Source: Stenotrophomonas sp. 610A2 (GTDB lineage Bacteria; Pseudomonadota; Gammaproteobacteria; Xanthomonadales; Xanthomonadaceae). From it: a stretch of DNA of 64,000 nucleotides. The stretch's first letter is position 1; each line of letters opens with the position of its first letter. The stretch lies in NCBI RefSeq assembly GCF_030549615.1, contig NZ_CP130832.1:3906001-3970000 (forward strand). Direction: 5' to 3'. The notes beneath the pieces were generated by a model. The model searched no databases and was not told the DNA's origin. It was given only the letters and a program-made list of their open reading frames with translations. This document shows positions 27,980 through 36,352 of this stretch, one piece after another. Position numbers and translations under genes: made by a program.

Positions 27980-29203
27980 ATGACCCTGGACATCAAACCC
28001 ATCATCAGCACGTTGTCGCGGCATCGCATCGCCGCAAGCCTGATCGTGCTGGAAATCGCGCTGGCCTGCGCGGTGCTGTGCAATGCCCTGTTCCTGGCCG
28101 CCTCGCGGATGGAGCTGATCGGCATGAACAGCGGCGTCGACGAGGCTTCCATCGCGACACTGAGCCTGCTCGACTGTGACTCCTGCAAAGAGGTGGACGT
28201 GAACAGCCGCTGGTTGCAGCAGCTTCGTGGCCAGGCCGGCGTACAGGCGGTGGGTGTACTCAACGCCGTACCGTTTGGCCAGCGCGCCGGCACCGCTGGC
28301 GTCTCGCTGGATCGGGAAGGCAAGCACCATGGCGGCGTGCCGCATTTCTACCTGATGGATGCAGGCGCCATCGACGCTTTGCAATTGAAGCCGGTGCAGG
28401 GCCGCATGTTCAACGAGGCCGACTACCAGCCGGTGGAGAATTTCCTGCCCGCGAATGCCCAGGTATGGATCACCCAGGCCTTTGCCAAGCACCTGTGGCC
28501 GGATCAGGACCCGCTGGGCAAGCAGTTGTGGATGGGCGACTACCAGCTCACCGTGGCCGGTGTACTGGCGCATTTCTCGCGCCCGGACCCGGGCCGCAGC
28601 GAGAACGGTCTGGCTGGTATGGAGTGGTCGGTGATCGTGCCGGTGACCACCGATGCGCAGGCAGGTACCTATGTGATGCGTGCCAACCCGCGTGACCTGC
28701 AACGCATCGTCAGCGACGCCGTCGCCGCCGCGCCCAAGGTCACGCCGGAGGCGATCATCTCCGCCGACTACAGCAAGACGCTGCAGCAACTGCGCGAGGT
28801 CTACTTCCAGCAGGACCGCAGCATGACCCGCCTGCTGCTTGGGATCTGCCTGGTGATGCTGCTGGTCACCGCGCTGGGCATCATCGGTCTGGCCAGCTTC
28901 TGGGTGCAGCAACGCACCAAGCAGATCGGCGTGCGCCGCGCACTGGGTGCGACACGCCGCCAGATCATCAGCTACTTCCAGACCGAAAACCTGCTGCTGA
29001 CCACGGCCGGCATCGCCATCGGCATGTTGCTGGCCTATGCCGGCAACCTGCTGCTGATGAATTACTTCGAAATTCCCCGGCTGCCGCTGTATTACCTGCC
29101 GCTGGGTGCCGTACTGCTGTTCCTGCTGGGCCAGGCCGCCGTCATCGGCCCTGCCCTGCGTGCTGCTTCCATCCCGCCCATCGTCGCCACGCGCAGCGCC
29201 TGA
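27980..29203 (+). CDS. FtsX/MacB-like ABC permease, type B (pair 1)
   Basis: 407 aa with the same four-span plan, but of a second subfamily: N-terminus TLDIKPIISTLSRHRIAASL and span LIVLEIALACAVLCNALFL. C-terminal coupling region GLASFWVQQRTKQIGVRRALGATR; end SIPPIVATRSA. Unlike the other three type B proteins it has a C-x-x-C in the periplasmic domain (LLDCDSCKEV). Likely partner of the preceding type A protein. Confidence 0.92.
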   Translation: MTLDIKPIISTLSRHRIAASLIVLEIALACAVLCNALFLAASRMELIGMNSGVDEASIATLSLLDCDSCKEVDVNSRWLQQLRGQAGVQAVGVLNAVPFGQRAGTAGVSLDREGKHHGGVPHFYLMDAGAIDALQLKPVQGRMFNEADYQPVENFLPANAQVWITQAFAKHLWPDQDPLGKQLWMGDYQLTVAGVLAHFSRPDPGRSENGLAGMEWSVIVPVTTDAQAGTYVMRANPRDLQRIVSDAVAAAPKVTPEAIISADYSKTLQQLREVYFQQDRSMTRLLLGICLVMLLVTALGIIGLASFWVQQRTKQIGVRRALGATRRQIISYFQTENLLLTTAGIAIGMLLAYAGNLLLMNYFEIPRLPLYYLPLGAVLLFLLGQAAVIGPALRAASIPPIVATRSA

Positions 29204-29220
29204 GCTGCCAAGGATCGTCC

Positions 29221-30525
29221 ATGTTCAGTTACTACTTCAAACTTGCGCTGCGCAGCTTCGGCCGCAACAAGATCCTGACCGCACTGATGGTGTTGGCCAT
29301 CGCGCTCGGCATCGGTGCGGCGATGACCACCTTGACGGTGTTCAAGGTGCTCTCCGGCGACCCGATCCCGCACAAGAGCGATCGCCTGTTCTATGTGCAG
29401 CTGGATCCCTACACCAAGGAAGGCTACAAGCCGGGCGAAGAGCCCGAGATGCAGATGACGCGCTTCGACTCCGAAGAACTGCTGCGGCAGAAGAAGGCGC
29501 CGCGCCAGGCAATGATGACCGGCGGCGGCGGCATCGTCGATCCGCGCATCGACGCACTCAAGCCCTTCAGCATCAGCATGCGTTACACCTCTGCCGACTT
29601 CTTCCCGATGTTCGATACGCCGTTCGCGTTCGGCCAGGGCTGGAGCAGCGACGAGGACCAGGGCCGCAGCCGCGTCGCGGTGATCAGCGACACCCTCAAT
29701 GACAAGTTGTTCAAGGGCGAAAACAGCGTCGGCAAGGAAGTACTGGTCGAAGGCAATGCCATGCGCATCGTCGGCGTGCTCAAGGAATGGAAGCCTGCTC
29801 CCAAGTTCTACGACCTGTACTCGGGCAAGTTCGACTCCGAGGAGGATGTCTACCTGCCCTTCAGCACCGCGCTGGAACTCAAGCTGGGCCGCAATGGCAG
29901 CATGAACTGCTTCGGCCGCGAGCTGGTCAATGACGCCACCGCACTGAATGTGCCGTGCTCGTGGATCCAGTACTGGGTCGAGCTGAACTCGCCCGGCGAT
30001 GCCAAGGACTTCAAGGCCTACCTGGACAACTACTCCGAGCAGCAGCGCACTGCCGGCCGCTTCGAGCGCCCGGCCAACACCCGCCTGCGTGATGTCATGG
30101 ACCTGATGGAATACCGCAACGCAGTGCCGGGCGACGTGCGCCTGCAGATGTGGCTGGCCTTCGGCTTCCTGCTGGTCTGCCTGGTCAATACCGTTGGCCT
30201 GTTGCTGGCCAAGTTCCTGCGTCGCAGCGGTGAGATCGGCGTGCGCCGTGCACTGGGCGCCAGCCGCGCCGAAATCTTCAAGCAGTGCCTGATCGAGGCC
30301 GGCACGATTGGCCTGGCCGGCGGCCTGCTCGGACTGGTATTCGCCTTGTTTGGCCTGTGGGCGGTACGCCAGCGGCCGGCCGAATACGCCTCGCTCGCCC
30401 ACCTGGATGGCTCGATGCTGCTGGTCACCTTCGCCCTGGCGGTGCTGGCCAGCATGCTGGCCGGCATCCTGCCTGCCTGGCGCGCCATGCAGGTAACCCC
30501 GGCATTGCAGCTCAAGAGCCAGTAA
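29221..30525 (+). CDS. FtsX/MacB-like ABC permease, type A (pair 2)
   Basis: 434 aa, starting MFSYYFKLALRSFGRNKILT. N-terminal span LMVLAIALGIGAAMTTL, a periplasmic domain with a Cys pair 15 apart (MNC...PCSWIQYW), and three C-terminal spans with KFLRRSGEIGVRRALGASRAEIF; ends QVTPALQLKSQ. Closest by eye to the type A protein of pair 3, suggesting tandem duplication of a gene pair. ATCGTCC separates it from the pair 1 gene; the ribosome site is weak (AAGGATC). Confidence 0.92.
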   Translation: MFSYYFKLALRSFGRNKILTALMVLAIALGIGAAMTTLTVFKVLSGDPIPHKSDRLFYVQLDPYTKEGYKPGEEPEMQMTRFDSEELLRQKKAPRQAMMTGGGGIVDPRIDALKPFSISMRYTSADFFPMFDTPFAFGQGWSSDEDQGRSRVAVISDTLNDKLFKGENSVGKEVLVEGNAMRIVGVLKEWKPAPKFYDLYSGKFDSEEDVYLPFSTALELKLGRNGSMNCFGRELVNDATALNVPCSWIQYWVELNSPGDAKDFKAYLDNYSEQQRTAGRFERPANTRLRDVMDLMEYRNAVPGDVRLQMWLAFGFLLVCLVNTVGLLLAKFLRRSGEIGVRRALGASRAEIFKQCLIEAGTIGLAGGLLGLVFALFGLWAVRQRPAEYASLAHLDGSMLLVTFALAVLASMLAGILPAWRAMQVTPALQLKSQ

Positions 30526-30533
30526 CGCCATTA

Positions 30534-30575
30534 CCCCCTCCCTTGCGCAACGCGCAGGGGAGCGCCGGGGAGGGG
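30534..30575. repeat. GC-rich hairpin in the pair 2 gap
   Basis: CCCCTCCC (about 30535-30542) pairs with GGGGAGGGG (30567-30575), with an inner TGCGC/GCGCA stem. It lies in the 128-base gap between the type A and type B genes of pair 2. A related C-rich/G-rich hairpin is at 59641-59671. Possibly a mobile palindromic repeat that attenuates or stabilises the mRNA. Confidence 0.5.
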
Positions 30576-30653
30576 TGCTTTGGCAGTTGCTCTCGCCCTC
30601 GCCTCTCCCAACCAAACCCCATTCCCAGCTCCACGCTTCCCCGGAGAAACCTC

Positions 30654-31877
30654 ATGGAAATCCGCCCCATCCTCTCCACGCTGTCGCGGCACAAGACAGC
30701 CGCCGCACTGATCGTGCTGGAGATCGCGCTGAGCTGCGCCATCATCTGCAACGCACTGTTCATCGTGTCGCAGCGCATCGACGCCATGCAGCTGGCAAGT
30801 GGCATCGATGACAACCACCTGATCGAAATCGGCCTGAGCGGCATTGGTGAGCAGGTTGATGCCGACGCCCGCACTGCCGAGGACATCGCCTCGCTGCGCG
30901 GCATCCCCGGCGTCGAGAGCGTGGCCATCGTCAACCAGCTGCCGTTCCAGGGCGGCTCCTGGAACACCTCACTGGCAGCCACCGCGGAGCCCGAAGCGCA
31001 GTCGATCAATGGCGCCCAGTACATGGTGGGCGAGAACGCGCTCAAGACCCTGGGAGTCAAGCTGGTCGCCGGCCGCGATTTCAATGCCGATGAATACCAG
31101 AGCAGCGATGTACTGGAGAAGGTGGAAGACCTGGGCAAGCTGAAAGCACCGGCCATCCTCACCGAAGCCATGGCCAAGCAGTTCTTCCCGGACGGCAATG
31201 CGGTGGGCAAGACCCTGTACATGGCCAACATCCCGGTCACCGTGGTGGGCGTGGCGCAGACCCTGCTGCGGCCGAACATGCAGAACAACAACCGCACGTA
31301 TTCGATCATCTTCCCGATCCGCATGAACTTCTCCAACGGCGGCCGCTACATCCTGCGCGTCACCGAGCAGGGACGCCGTGACGAGGTGCTGAAGCAGGCG
31401 CTGGCGACGCTGGACAAGAACGATCCGAACCGCCTGGTCTGGACCAAGCAGACCGTTGAGGAGAAGCGTGCCAAGAACTTCGCCAATGACCGCGACATGA
31501 TCGGCCTGCTGCTGATCGTCAGTGGCCTGCTGTTGCTGGTAACCGCGCTGGGCATCATCGGCCTGGCCAGCTTCTGGGTGCAGCAGCGCACCAAACAGAT
31601 CGGCATCCGTCGTGCGCTGGGTGCCACCCGCGCGCAGATCCTGCGTTACTTCCAGACCGAGAACTTCCTGCTCGCCGGCATCGGCATCGTGGTCGGCATG
31701 CTGCTGGCCTACCTGCTCAACCAGTGGCTGATGGGCCGCTACGAGCTGCCGCGCCTGCCGCTGCTGTACCTGCCGGTGGGTGCGGTGCTGCTGTGGCTGC
31801 TGGGTCAGATCGCGGTGTTCGGCCCGGCCCGCAAGGCCGCATCGATTCCACCGGCGGTGGCTACCCGCAGCACCTGA
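30654..31877 (+). CDS. FtsX/MacB-like ABC permease, type B (pair 2)
   Basis: 407 aa; the ATG at 30654 has CGGAG upstream and matches the paralogues' N-terminus (MEIRPILSTLSRHKTAAALIVLEIALSCAI..., first 20 residues enough to place it). The periplasmic domain lacks the C-x-x-C of pair 1. The C-terminal region has GLASFWVQQRTKQIGIRRALGATR and ends SIPPAVATRST. Same length as its pair 1 paralogue. It follows the hairpin-bearing gap, the largest between permease genes. Confidence 0.92.
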   Translation: MEIRPILSTLSRHKTAAALIVLEIALSCAIICNALFIVSQRIDAMQLASGIDDNHLIEIGLSGIGEQVDADARTAEDIASLRGIPGVESVAIVNQLPFQGGSWNTSLAATAEPEAQSINGAQYMVGENALKTLGVKLVAGRDFNADEYQSSDVLEKVEDLGKLKAPAILTEAMAKQFFPDGNAVGKTLYMANIPVTVVGVAQTLLRPNMQNNNRTYSIIFPIRMNFSNGGRYILRVTEQGRRDEVLKQALATLDKNDPNRLVWTKQTVEEKRAKNFANDRDMIGLLLIVSGLLLLVTALGIIGLASFWVQQRTKQIGIRRALGATRAQILRYFQTENFLLAGIGIVVGMLLAYLLNQWLMGRYELPRLPLLYLPVGAVLLWLLGQIAVFGPARKAASIPPAVATRST

Positions 31878-31899
31878 TCTGAAAGCGCAAGGAAGGGAC

Positions 31900-33210
31900 A
31901 TGTTCGGCTATTACCTGCAACTGGCCTGGCGCGGCTTCGGCCGCAACAAGGTGCTGACCACCTTGATGGTGCTGACCATCGCGGTGGGTATCGGCGCGAC
32001 CATGACCACCCTCGGCCTGTACGTCGTGCTGTCGGGGGATCCGATTCCACACAAGAGCAAGCAGCTGTTCTACCCGCAGCTGGAACCGCGCAGTCTCGGC
32101 AAGGACGCCACGCTGGAGCAGGATCCCTTGGGTCAGATGACCCGCTACGACGCCGAGGAGTTGCTGCGGCAGAAGCGCGGCGACCGGCAGGCGCTGATGA
32201 GCGCCGGTTCGGTGACGGTGCTGCCCGCTGGCAGCACCGCACAGCCGTTCCGGGCGATGACGCGCTACACCTCGGCGGATTTCTTCCCGATGTTCGAGGT
32301 GCCGCTGGCGGCCGGCAATGCATGGAGCGCGGCTGAGGATGATGGCCGTGCGCTGGTTGCGGTCATTGATCGCAAGCTGGCACAGCGGCTGTACGGCAGC
32401 GAGGACGTGATCGGCAAGGAGTTGCGCCTGCCACAAGGCGTGTTCCGCGTGGTTGGTCTTCTCGGCAACTGGAAGCCAGCACCGCGCTTCTATGACCTGA
32501 CCAGTCAACGCTACGGTGGCGCCGAACAGGTGCTGCTGCCGTTTTCAACCTCGCGCGCACTGAAGCTGGACACCCAGGGAAACATGAACTGCTGGGGCAG
32601 CAGCAATGATGCAGAAGGCAATCGCGGCCTCACCGCACCCTGCGCATGGCTGCAGTACTGGGTGGAGCTGGACACGCCAGACAAGGCCCGCGACTACCTG
32701 AAGTACTTGGCTGATTATTCCGAAACCCAGCGCGCAAGCGGCCGCTTCGAGCGCCCCACCAATGTGCGCCTGCATGATGTGATGGGCTGGCTGGACTTCA
32801 ACCGCATCGTGCCCAACGACGTGCGCCTGCAGATGTGGCTGGCCTTCGGCTTCCTGCTGGTGTGCCTGATCAATACCGTCAGCCTGCTGCTGGCCAAGTT
32901 CCTGCGCCGCAGCGGCGAGATCGGCGTGCGCCGCTCGCTCGGCGCTTCACGTGCGGACATCTTCAAACAATGCCTGACCGAAGCTGGCTTCATCGGACTG
33001 GCCGGCGGTGTATTGGGGCTGGGCTTCGCGGCGATGGGCTTGTGGCTGATCCGCCAGCAACCGGACGAGTACGCAAAGCTGGCGCAGATGGACACGACCA
33101 CCTTGTGGATGACTTTCGTGCTGGCGGTCGGTGTGAGCCTGATCGCCGGCCTGCTGCCGGCCTGGCGGGCCATGCAGATTCCTCCCGCACTGCAGCTCAA
33201 GAGCCAGTGA
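31900..33210 (+). CDS. FtsX/MacB-like ABC permease, type A (pair 3)
   Basis: 436 aa; the ATG at 31900 is preceded by AAGGAAGGG, and the start matches the paralogues (MFGYYLQLAWRGFGRNKVLT). The periplasmic Cys pair is 16 apart (MNC...PCAWLQYW). The coupling region is KFLRRSGEIGVRRSLGASRADIF and the end is QIPPALQLKSQ. It begins 22 bases after pair 2. Confidence 0.92.
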   Translation: MFGYYLQLAWRGFGRNKVLTTLMVLTIAVGIGATMTTLGLYVVLSGDPIPHKSKQLFYPQLEPRSLGKDATLEQDPLGQMTRYDAEELLRQKRGDRQALMSAGSVTVLPAGSTAQPFRAMTRYTSADFFPMFEVPLAAGNAWSAAEDDGRALVAVIDRKLAQRLYGSEDVIGKELRLPQGVFRVVGLLGNWKPAPRFYDLTSQRYGGAEQVLLPFSTSRALKLDTQGNMNCWGSSNDAEGNRGLTAPCAWLQYWVELDTPDKARDYLKYLADYSETQRASGRFERPTNVRLHDVMGWLDFNRIVPNDVRLQMWLAFGFLLVCLINTVSLLLAKFLRRSGEIGVRRSLGASRADIFKQCLTEAGFIGLAGGVLGLGFAAMGLWLIRQQPDEYAKLAQMDTTTLWMTFVLAVGVSLIAGLLPAWRAMQIPPALQLKSQ

Positions 33211-33271
33211 CGCGGTGGCATTGAATCCCCCCCGTCAGCAACGGCAGCTTTCGCCGCCACGGAGAACACCT

Positions 33272-34489
33272 TTGGACATCCGCCCTACCCTGTCGATGCT
33301 GTCCCGCCAGAAGATTGCCGCACTGCTGGTGGTGTTCGAGATCGCGATCAGCTGCGCCATCATCTGCAACGCTGTTTTCATCATCAGCAACCGCGTTGCG
33401 CAGATCCAGCTGCACAGTGGCGTGGCCGAGGATGAGCTGGTCTACCTGGCCACCAGCAGCCTGCTGCCGGACGTCAACTACGACGCCCTGCGCAAGCAGG
33501 ACCTGGCGGCACTTGCCGCCGTACCCGGCGTAAAGGCAGTCAGCAGCATCAACCAGATTCCTTATGGCAGCAATGTCTGGGGCTCGGGCATACGCCTGCT
33601 GTCGGAGCAGACGCGCCCAACCGTACACGCCACCAATTACATGGACGACGGCCAGTTGCTGCCGACGTTTGGCCTGCGAGTGCGCGAGGGTCGCGCATTC
33701 AAGCCCGACGAATACCTGGAGAACAGCGCCTTCGTCGGTGGCGACGCCGATCCTGTAGTACCCAGCGTGCTACTGAGCCACGCGTTGGCCAACACCCTGT
33801 TCCCGAACGGCAATGCGGTGGGCAGGAATATCTATGTCTGGGGCAACAAACCGACCCAGGTGGTGGGCCTGATCGATGATCTGCTGGCACCGGGCCAGGC
33901 TGGCGAGTTCAGCGGCCGCTTTGACAGCATGGTATTCCCGGTCCGCGTTTCCAACGGTGCCTATGCCCTGCGCACCAGCCCGGAACTGCGCGAGTCCGTA
34001 TTGAAGGCGGCCATTGCCGCACTCAACAAGGCCGACCCCAACCGCATCATCGAGGAACAGGGCACGGTGGCGCGCATGCGCGATGACTTCCATCATCGCG
34101 ATCGCTCGGTGATCTGGCTGCTGCTGGCGGTCTGCATCGCACTGTTGGCGGTCACCGCGTTCGGCATCGTCGGCCTTGCCAGCTTCTGGGTGCAGCAGCG
34201 CACGCGCCAGATCGGCATACGTCGTGCCCTGGGGGCAACCCGCAAGCACATCCTGCGCGCTTTCCAGCTGGAGAACCTGCTGCTGAGCAGCGCCGGCATC
34301 GTCGTCGGCCTGCTTCTGGCCTATGCACTGAACATATTGCTGATGAGCCGCTACGAGCTACCGCGGCTGCCATTGATGTACCTGCCCATCGCGGCGGTAC
34401 TGCTGTTGCTGCTGGGGCAGATCGCCGTGCTTGGCCCCGCGCGGCGCGCGGCGTCGGTGCCACCGGCGGTGGCCACACGCGCTGCCTGA
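33272..34489 (+). CDS. FtsX/MacB-like ABC permease, type B (pair 3)
   Basis: 405 aa from a TTG at 33272. That start is chosen because GGAG lies 7 bases upstream and the length and N-terminus (LDIRPTLSMLSRQKIAALLV) then match the other type B proteins; an upstream ATG at 33215 would add 19 poorly conserved residues. Spans and coupling region (GLASFWVQQRTRQIGIRRALGATR) are intact and the end is SVPPAVATRAA. No periplasmic C-x-x-C. Confidence 0.88.
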   Translation: MDIRPTLSMLSRQKIAALLVVFEIAISCAIICNAVFIISNRVAQIQLHSGVAEDELVYLATSSLLPDVNYDALRKQDLAALAAVPGVKAVSSINQIPYGSNVWGSGIRLLSEQTRPTVHATNYMDDGQLLPTFGLRVREGRAFKPDEYLENSAFVGGDADPVVPSVLLSHALANTLFPNGNAVGRNIYVWGNKPTQVVGLIDDLLAPGQAGEFSGRFDSMVFPVRVSNGAYALRTSPELRESVLKAAIAALNKADPNRIIEEQGTVARMRDDFHHRDRSVIWLLLAVCIALLAVTAFGIVGLASFWVQQRTRQIGIRRALGATRKHILRAFQLENLLLSSAGIVVGLLLAYALNILLMSRYELPRLPLMYLPIAAVLLLLLGQIAVLGPARRAASVPPAVATRAA

Positions 34490-34519
34490 TCACTTTTGAA
34501 TGCTTACTGGAGTCGCCCA

Positions 34520-35011
34520 ATGAAAACCAAGCTGACCTGCCTGCTGCTGATGCTCTGCTCGCTACCGTTGATGTCCGCGCATGCCGCTGATGCCGACAAC
34601 GCCAGCCTGCACGACACCATCGCCGCACTCGATCACGGCATGTTCGATAGCTTCAATCACTGCAGCGATCCAGCCCAGTTCGAAAGGCATGCGGGCTATT
34701 TCGATACGGCGGTCGAGTTCTACCACGACAATGGCGGTGTCACCTGGACCCGCGACGCCATGCTGGCGAACACCCGCAAGCACGCCTGCGGCAACTACAC
34801 CCGGCAGTTGCTGCCAGGCACGCTGGAGGTATTCCCGATCAAGGACTTCGGCGCCATCGAACAAGGCCAGCACCAATTCTGCGATCTGAAGGGCGAACAC
34901 TGTGATGGCGTGGCCGACTTCGTCATCATCTGGCGCCTGCGTGATGGTCAGTGGCAGGCAACGCGGGTCCTGAGCTATGCGCACCGCGCAGCGGCAGGAC
35001 CCACGCCATGA
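34520..35011 (+). CDS. Secreted NTF2-like (DUF4440-type) protein inside the permease array
   Basis: 163 aa; ATG at 34520 with GGAG upstream. Signal peptide (MKTKLTCLLLMLCSLPLMSA, cleavage near AHA), then one NTF2/SnoaL-like domain (TIAALDHGMFDSFNHCSD, FYHDNGGVTWTRDAMLANTR, VADFVIIWRLRDGQWQATRV). Four Cys in the mature part suggest one or two disulfides in the periplasm. Its stop overlaps the start of the next permease (ATGA), so it belongs to the cassette. A ligand-binding or enzymatic role is possible; none can be assigned. Confidence 0.8.
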   Translation: MKTKLTCLLLMLCSLPLMSAHAADADNASLHDTIAALDHGMFDSFNHCSDPAQFERHAGYFDTAVEFYHDNGGVTWTRDAMLANTRKHACGNYTRQLLPGTLEVFPIKDFGAIEQGQHQFCDLKGEHCDGVADFVIIWRLRDGQWQATRVLSYAHRAAAGPTP

Positions 35012-36339
35012 ACTACACGCTGGAAACCGGACTGCGTGGTTGCATCCGCCACCCAAGGACGATGGCACTCGTCGTACTCACCCTTGCCCTGGGCCTGGCC
35101 TCGGTGATGACCATGCTCACGCTATTGTCGGTATTGGCCGCCGACCCGCTGCCCGGCATCAGCCACAACCTGCACCTGGCCTGGGCAGACTCACGCGAGG
35201 CGGCAAAAAGTGGTGAAAGCGACAGCTACGGTGACGGCTCCCCGGTGCCGCCACTGTGGAAGCTGGCCGACGTGCAGGCGATGCGCCAGCTACGCCCGGA
35301 TGTCCCGCAGGTGGCCTTGCTCACCGCCCCGCTGACCGTCAGCAACATCGACAACACGCTCAGCAAGAACGTTTCGACGAGCCTGGCCATCGGCCCGATG
35401 CTGCAGGTATTCGGCGTACCGCTGCGCTACGGGCGTTCCTGGACAGCGGAAGAAGAAGCCGCACGTACACCGGTGGTGATCATCAGCCGCGCACTCAGCC
35501 AGCACCTGCTGGGGCGCGAAGACGGCACCGGCGCCGAGATCCGTGTGGGCAAGCACAACTTCCGCGTCATCGGCATCAGCGAGCGCTGGGCGCCGCGTCC
35601 GCGCCCGCATTTTCTGCCTTCAAACAATGCCGGCTGGGAAGGCGATGGCGATGAGCTGTTCGCACCCGCCGAGGCGGTGCTGGCGTCAGGCGCGGAGATC
35701 ACCAGCACCCGCATCTGCGATGGCAATGGCTTCGGCGGCTTCCGCTTCGATCAGATCGACACCCAGCAATGCCGCTGGCTGGTGCTGTGGGCGGAATTGA
35801 AGGATGCACAGCAGCGCGACAACTACGCACAAAGCCTGCAGAGTTTTGCTGCCGATCGCCATGCCGCTGGCATATTCGCGCGCGCAGCCAACACCCGCCT
35901 GCAATCGATGGCGCAGTGGTTGCATACCAACCGCGTGGTGCCAGACAGCGTGCGCTTGAACCTGTGGCTTGCAACGGGCTTGTTGGTGCTGTGCCTGGTC
36001 AATGTCGCCGGCCTGCTGGCAGCGCGCTTCCTGCGCCGTGCCGGTGAGCACGGTGTGCGCCGGGTGCTGGGTGCGCCGCGTGGCGCCATCATCGCCGCCT
36101 GTCTGGTCGAGTCCACCCTGGCGGGCTTGCTGGGCGGATTGCTGGCATTGCCGCTGACGCTGGGCGGCCTGTGGCTGATGCGGCAACAAGGTGAAGCCTA
36201 CTCATCACTGGCCCGGCTGAGCCCTGCGCTGTTTGCGGGCCTGCTGTTGATGGCGGTTGTGACTGGCGTGGTCGTTGGACTGCTACCCGCCATCCGTGCC
36301 GCGCGCCAGGAACCCGCGTTGCAGGTCAAAACCCTATGA
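35008..36339 (+). CDS. FtsX/MacB-like ABC permease, type A (pair 4)
   Basis: 443 aa; the ATG at 35008 overlaps the stop of the NTF2-like gene. It is the most divergent type A protein (MNYTLETGLRGCIRHPRTMA) but keeps the plan: span LVVLTLALGLASVMTML, a periplasmic domain with a Cys pair 17 apart (ICDG...QQCRWLVLW), and coupling region RFLRRAGEHGVRRVLGAPRGAI; ends ARQEPALQVKTL. Its divergence and the separate neighbour suggest it is an older or differently specialised pair. Confidence 0.9.
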   Translation: MNYTLETGLRGCIRHPRTMALVVLTLALGLASVMTMLTLLSVLAADPLPGISHNLHLAWADSREAAKSGESDSYGDGSPVPPLWKLADVQAMRQLRPDVPQVALLTAPLTVSNIDNTLSKNVSTSLAIGPMLQVFGVPLRYGRSWTAEEEAARTPVVIISRALSQHLLGREDGTGAEIRVGKHNFRVIGISERWAPRPRPHFLPSNNAGWEGDGDELFAPAEAVLASGAEITSTRICDGNGFGGFRFDQIDTQQCRWLVLWAELKDAQQRDNYAQSLQSFAADRHAAGIFARAANTRLQSMAQWLHTNRVVPDSVRLNLWLATGLLVLCLVNVAGLLAARFLRRAGEHGVRRVLGAPRGAIIAACLVESTLAGLLGGLLALPLTLGGLWLMRQQGEAYSSLARLSPALFAGLLLMAVVTGVVVGLLPAIRAARQEPALQVKTL

Positions 36340-36352
36340 AAAAGGCCAAGGC

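Noticed and set aside
26963..28912. Minus-strand open frame of about 650 codons opposite the first permease pair
   Set aside because: Antisense shadow of two permease genes with intact membrane and coupling motifs; no motif of its own.
33215..33271. Upstream ATG for the type B permease of pair 3
   Set aside because: It adds 19 Pro/Arg/Gln-rich residues not found in the paralogues, while the TTG at 33272 has GGAG at proper distance and gives the family length.
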